This document shows, in pieces, positions 22,254-25,218 of a DNA stretch of 25,218 nt (the stretch's first letter is position 1; each line of letters begins with the position of its first letter). The stretch comes from Alistipes sp. (GTDB taxonomy: Bacteria > Bacteroidota > Bacteroidia > Bacteroidales > Rikenellaceae). The stretch covers positions 1-25,218 of the forward strand of contig JAGCLX010000040.1 of assembly GCA_017646785.1 (NCBI GenBank), given 5' to 3'. The position numbers and the translations under genes were made by a program. The notes under the pieces are model-generated. The model was not told the origin of the DNA and did no database searches. It saw only the letters and a program-made list of their open reading frames with translations.

Positions 22254-23453
22254 TTACTTATTTAGGCTTTCAATTTTATCAGCGATGACCGCAGCCACTG
22301 AATGTTTAGACATAAGTGGATACTCCTCGCGGCCATTGCGGTCAATGAGTGTAACCTTATTTGTGTCGCCACCAAAGCCAGCACCTTTGTCGCGCAACGA
22401 GTTAAGCACCACAAAGTCGAAGTTCTTGCGTGCGAGCTTACTCTCGGCATTTGCCTCCTCGTTATCAGTCTCAAGTGCAAAGCCCACGAGCGTGCGACCA
22501 TTTTTCTCCTTACCCAACTCTGCAGCAATGTCCTTGGTGCGTACAAGCTCAATGCGCATGTCGTCGTCAGACTTCTTAAGTTTCTTGTCTGCAACAACAG
22601 CTGGGGTGTAGTCTGCTACAGCTGCACACATAACGGCACCATCCACCTCGCGCCAAGCCTCCACTGCGGCGTTGTACATATCAGCTGCCGAGAGCACATC
22701 TATGCGCTCCACGCCAGCAGGTGTGGGTAGGGTAGTGCGACCCGAGATAAGCTTAACCTCTGCACCACGCTTCGCCAACTCCTCAGCGATGGCATATCCC
22801 ATCTTGCCAGTAGAGTGGTTTGTGATGTAGCGCACTGGGTCTATAGCCTCAATTGTAGCTCCCGCTGTAACAAAATAACGCTTACCAGCGAGGCTCTTAC
22901 GCTGCTGCTTGCAGAGGATAGCCTTCACCTGCTCGACAATCTCCTCGGGCTCTGCCATGCGACCCTTGCCAACAAGACCACTCGCCAACTCACCAGCCTC
23001 AGGCTCGATGATAGCCACACCGCGCTCCGCAAGAGTGCGTAGGTTCTGCTGTGTGGTGATGTGGGCATACATGTCCAGATCCATAGCAGGTGCTACTGCT
23101 ACGACTGAGCGCGCTGAGAGGTAGGTTGTGAGTAGTAGATTATCGGCAATGCCCGTAGTCATCTTTGCCAACGTGTTGGCCGTCGCAGGGGCTATGAGCA
23201 ACATATCTGCCCACTCGCCGAGCGATACGTGTGAGTTCCACTCGCCATTCTCGGGGTTGAAGAACTCCACGAGGATGGGGTGCTTAGAGAGTGTTGCCAT
23301 CGTAAGTGGCGTGATGAACTGCTTAGCCAGTGGTGTCATGATGACACGCACCTCGGCACCCTCCTTCACTAAAAGACGGCACAGCATAGCTGCCTTGTAT
23401 GCTGCTATGCTGCCGGTAATGCCGAGTATGATATGCTTGCCTTTGAGCTGCAT
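22254..23453 (-). CDS. coaBC: Bifunctional phosphopantothenoylcysteine decarboxylase / phosphopantothenate-cysteine ligase
   Basis: Two steps of coenzyme A synthesis in one protein. The CoaC half (residues 1-175, FMN-binding) has ITGSIAAYK (12-20), the active-site His75 in NSHVSL, and the motif PAMDLDMY (122-129). The CoaB half (about 190-399) has TAGATIEAIDPVRYITNHST, GKMGYAIA, AAVADYTP and DKKLKK, then VGFALET. Two residues differ from the classic E. coli enzyme: Asn125 is Asp (PAMD) and Cys158 is Ser (GELASGLVGKGRM). PAMDLDMY is, as I recall, normal in Bacteroidetes, so this may be a lineage form. It starts at ATG 23453, 31 bases after the rpoZ stop, and ends six bases before recN. Confidence 0.96.
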   Translation of the reverse strand: MQLKGKHIILGITGSIAAYKAAMLCRLLVKEGAEVRVIMTPLAKQFITPLTMATLSKHPILVEFFNPENGEWNSHVSLGEWADMLLIAPATANTLAKMTTGIADNLLLTTYLSARSVVAVAPAMDLDMYAHITTQQNLRTLAERGVAIIEPEAGELASGLVGKGRMAEPEEIVEQVKAILCKQQRKSLAGKRYFVTAGATIEAIDPVRYITNHSTGKMGYAIAEELAKRGAEVKLISGRTTLPTPAGVERIDVLSAADMYNAAVEAWREVDGAVMCAAVADYTPAVVADKKLKKSDDDMRIELVRTKDIAAELGKEKNGRTLVGFALETDNEEANAESKLARKNFDFVVLNSLRDKGAGFGGDTNKVTLIDRNGREEYPLMSKHSVAAVIADKIESLNK

Positions 23454-23484
23454 AATCCTATCTCTTTATGTTCGTAACCTTGCT

Positions 23485-23805
23485 CTACTCCTTGTCGCCA
23501 TGACGGAAGTAAACCTCACCATCGAGGAACTCCTCTGTAGCGATGATCGCAGGCTTGGGAAGACGCTCATAGTAGCGTGAGATCTCAATCTGCTCGCGGT
23601 TCTCGAAGGTCTCCTCTACAGCGTTGTCGGTAGGTGCAGAGAAGTCAGCAAGCTTGCGGTTAAGCTCTGTCTTGAGCTCAGATGCAATCTGATTTGCGCG
23701 ACGAGCGATGATGTTGATGCTCTCGTAGATGTTGCCTGTAGGCGAATCAAGGTCTACCAACTTGCGGGTAATAGTGTTGTTTGGAACGTTCTTCTTAATC
23801 TCCAT
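23485..23805 (-). CDS. rpoZ: DNA-directed RNA polymerase omega subunit (Bacteroidetes type)
   Basis: Small subunit that helps assemble and stabilise RNA polymerase. The 106-residue protein has the Rpb6/omega-like core TGNIYESINIIARRANQIASELK (in part, about residues 23-45), with RRA-NQI as the conserved helix. The C-terminal PKPAIIATEEFLDGEVYFRH is typical of the Bacteroidetes omega, often annotated as a hypothetical or Rpb6 domain protein. It sits between bamD (49 bases upstream) and coaBC (31 bases downstream) on the same strand, which is the customary arrangement in this phylum as I recall it. There is no own promoter box in the 49-base gap, so it is read from bamD. Confidence 0.88.
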   Translation of the reverse strand: MEIKKNVPNNTITRKLVDLDSPTGNIYESINIIARRANQIASELKTELNRKLADFSAPTDNAVEETFENREQIEISRYYERLPKPAIIATEEFLDGEVYFRHGDKE

Positions 23806-23854
23806 AGTCCTATATGTGTTTTTATCTTAATTATCTACTTGAAGTTCTGTTGTG

Positions 23855-24667
23855 CTACTCCTGTGTGTTTTGCTGCTTGTCGAGGAACGTGCGCGCCGAC
23901 TTTGCCATGCGCTCGAGCTCTCTGACATGCTTCGACTCGGGATACTCCGCGATGAATGAGTAGTAGGAGTCAAGCATTGCGAGGAATCGGTCAACCTGCT
24001 TTGCCTCCACGGAGTTGTCCGCAAGACGATATGATGAAACAGTCATGTAGTACATCATCTCCTCTGTGCGAGGTGAGTCGGGATATCGCTTCATCGCGTT
24101 CTTGAATGCTACGATTGCAGCCTTGTATTTACCAATTTTGTAGTAGGTGTAGGCATTGAGGTAGCTCTTCTCCATCAAGCGGCCAGTGAGGTCTTCCAAC
24201 ATCTCGTTGAACTCATCAATATCCTCCGACTCGGGGTAACGCGACATGAACTCTGTGATGGCGATGATTGCCTGAGATGTCACCGTCTGGTCGCGCTCTG
24301 GCGTGGGAGCCATGTAGTAGTGGCATAGCGCATACATACCCTCCGCATCCTCAATAAATGGGCTGCGGCCAAACTTGCGACGATATGTGTCGAGCTGTGA
24401 TACGGCCTCCTCCCAGTCGTGGTCCATGAACTTGCATCGCGCATTGTAGAACGTTAGCGTATCCTCGCGAGGTGTACCCATGTAGATGTGTCGACACGCC
24501 TCAAAGAGGGTAGAAGCCTGCTCCCACTTGCCATCCTCGTACAACTCAAGTGCCTGCTGGTATGCAAACTGAGGGTCACCCGACTTGATGGCGTTATTCA
24601 CCACGCTGCATGCTGCACCCGATGTAATCACAATTACGGCAAGTATGTATCCAAAAATACGCTTCAT
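23855..24667 (-). CDS. bamD: Outer membrane protein assembly lipoprotein BamD
   Basis: Essential lipoprotein of the BAM complex, which folds beta-barrel proteins into the outer membrane. The 270-residue protein has a lipoprotein signal (MKRIFGYILAVIVITSGAAC, Cys20) and about five TPR helical pairs: YQQALELYEDGKWEQASTLF (35-54), FYNARCKFMDHDWEEAVSQL, AIIAITEFMSRYPESE, AYTYYKIGKYKAAIVAFKNA and SYYSFIAEYPESKHVREL. The last is the usual closing repeat. It is the first gene of the bamD-rpoZ-coaBC-recN unit. The -7 box TAACTTTG lies on the minus strand 38 bases upstream, with a perfect dyad between it and the start codon. Confidence 0.93.
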   Translation of the reverse strand: MKRIFGYILAVIVITSGAACSVVNNAIKSGDPQFAYQQALELYEDGKWEQASTLFEACRHIYMGTPREDTLTFYNARCKFMDHDWEEAVSQLDTYRRKFGRSPFIEDAEGMYALCHYYMAPTPERDQTVTSQAIIAITEFMSRYPESEDIDEFNEMLEDLTGRLMEKSYLNAYTYYKIGKYKAAIVAFKNAMKRYPDSPRTEEMMYYMTVSSYRLADNSVEAKQVDRFLAMLDSYYSFIAEYPESKHVRELERMAKSARTFLDKQQNTQE

Positions 24668-24683
24668 TATTCTGATGTTTCTT

Positions 24684-24703
24684 GCGCTTATGCGTATAAG
24701 CGC
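24684..24703 (-). promoter_or_regulatory. Perfect dyad overlapping the bamD transcription start
   Basis: GCGCTTAT and ATAAGCGC flank GCGT. The dyad begins one base past the -7 box and covers the expected start site. It may be a repressor operator or the first stem-loop of the mRNA leader. Confidence 0.55.
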
Positions 24704-24704
24704 A

Positions 24705-24712
24705 CAAAGTTA
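24705..24712 (-). promoter_or_regulatory. -7 promoter element of the bamD operon
   Basis: The minus strand reads TAACTTTG, a perfect box, about 38 bases before the bamD ATG. No clear -33 TTG is visible at the right distance. Confidence 0.55.
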
Positions 24713-24983
24713 CACAATATTTTCGAATAAACGAACGATAAAACTAAATTATTGTGTGGAAAAATGCAGCAAGAATGGTGAAAAAAAATAATCGACAATC
24801 TTCAGCCTTGTAACATCCGCACAAAGAGACAATATAGCCATAAGGGACTGAAGGGATGGTGCGGTCACATTGTCGTTGTTGTCATGTTGTGCGGAGGCAA
24901 AACATCTCTCGGATAGCACAACCGTCATCCACCTCATAAAACCTTAGATTCTTTACTATTCCCGGAATGGATAGGGTAGGTAT
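24713..24983. other. Non-coding stretch between bamD and rplI, repeat-like
   Basis: About 270 bases without a convincing gene. TCCGCACAA (near 24815) and TTGTGCGGA (near 24889) are inverted, and the minus-strand frames yield text such as CFASAQHDN, which I recall as typical of dispersed intergenic repeats misread as short ORFs. No RNA family is recognised. Confidence 0.35.
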
Positions 24984-25012
24984 AAAAAAAAAACTCCCCA
25001 GAATCTGGGGAG
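24984..25012 (-). terminator. Terminator of rplI
   Basis: CTCCCCAG and CTGGGGAG form a perfect 8-base stem around AAT, followed on the minus strand by about ten T. A second small stem (ATTCCGC/GGCGGAT, 25020-25038) lies between it and the stop codon. Confidence 0.93.
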
Positions 25013-25049
25013 CTATATAGATTCCGCTTTAGGCGGATAATCTACGAAA

Positions 25050-25218
25050 TTACTCAGCTACAACAGCGAACTTGATTGTAGCCTTAACCTCGCGGTGAAG
25101 CTTTGCAACAGCCTCGAACTCACCAAGAGTCTTAACAGAGTCTACAGTGATGTTCTTGCGGTCTACCTCGATGCCCTTCTCCTGAAGTGCAGCAGCAAGG
25201 TCAGCAGCTGTTACAGCA
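25050..25218 (-). CDS. rplI: 50S ribosomal protein L9, C-terminal part (5' end outside window)
   Basis: Large-subunit ribosomal protein whose C-terminal domain binds 23S rRNA at the base of the L1 stalk. The minus-strand frame ending with TAA at 25050-25052 gives about 56 residues: ADLAAALQEKGIEVDRKNIT, then VKTLGEFEAVAKLHREVKAT and IKFAVVAE. This is the L9 C-terminal domain, and the N-terminal domain and linker lie beyond the window. A strong terminator follows, so it is the last gene of its unit; in this phylum that is normally rpsF-rpsR-rplI, which cannot be checked here. Confidence 0.96.
   Translation of the reverse strand, partial: AVTAADLAAALQEKGIEVDRKNITVDSVKTLGEFEAVAKLHREVKATIKFAVVAE

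Noticed and set aside
24749..24937. 62-residue minus-strand open frame between bamD and rplI
   Set aside because: The text resembles translated intergenic repeat; there is no promoter or family match, and it fits better as a non-coding repeat.

Overview
The window is chromosomal DNA of a Bacteroidota bacterium, most likely order Bacteroidales. Upstream of many genes there are matches to the Bacteroidetes -7 promoter element TAnnTTTG, several with a TTG about 19-21 bases further upstream. Shine-Dalgarno sequences are absent, and Bacteroidetes-style lipoproteins and families (DUF486, DUF3822, lipoprotein M49 peptidase, rpoZ beside bamD and coaBC) are present. A Rikenellaceae-like host is possible, but the sequence does not fix the genus.

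Layout. 1-203: 3' end of rpmA (L27) with a terminator. 336-1735 (-): a DUF486 membrane protein and a six-helix membrane protein with an acidic, tyrosine-rich loop. 1882-3912 (+): lipoprotein dipeptidyl peptidase III. 4148-5572 (-): RecD-like helicase, divergent from a three-gene (+) group at 5634-7560 (membrane-anchored protein, DUF3822-like protein, rsmD). 7561-8673 holds tRNA-Asp(GTC) on + and tRNA-Met(CAT) on -, each with a full promoter and terminator. It also holds a 291-base-offset duplication of the tRNA-Asp 3' end plus its terminator. 8674-9954: glyA. 10177-10576: a two-gene unit encoding a Cys-rich protein of 68 residues and a winged-helix protein of 59 residues. 10662-12908 (-): PiT-type phosphate transporter with a PhoU-like C-terminal domain, divergent from an OmpR-type response regulator and a histidine kinase (13100-14900). 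14955-15950 (-): pdxB. 16063-20523 (+): a probable four-gene operon of an arginase-fold protein with most metal ligands lost, nhaA, and two FKBP-type lipoproteins. 20604-24667 (-): bamD-rpoZ-coaBC-recN, read from bamD downwards. 25050-25218 (-): 3' end of rplI (L9).

Most of the window is housekeeping: translation (L27, L9, tRNAs, RsmD), one-carbon and cofactor metabolism (GlyA, PdxB, CoaBC), DNA repair (RecN, RecD-like helicase), envelope assembly (BamD, FKBP lipoproteins), and ion and phosphate transport. I see no transposase, integrase, phage gene, CRISPR array or defence island. The items most worth a second look are the degenerate ureohydrolase (16063-17121), the duplicated tRNA-Asp 3' end with its structured spacer (7712-8105), the small Cys-rich/winged-helix gene pair, the paired FKBP lipoproteins, and the dyad over the expected bamD transcription start. 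Nothing here looks with confidence like a wholly new system.
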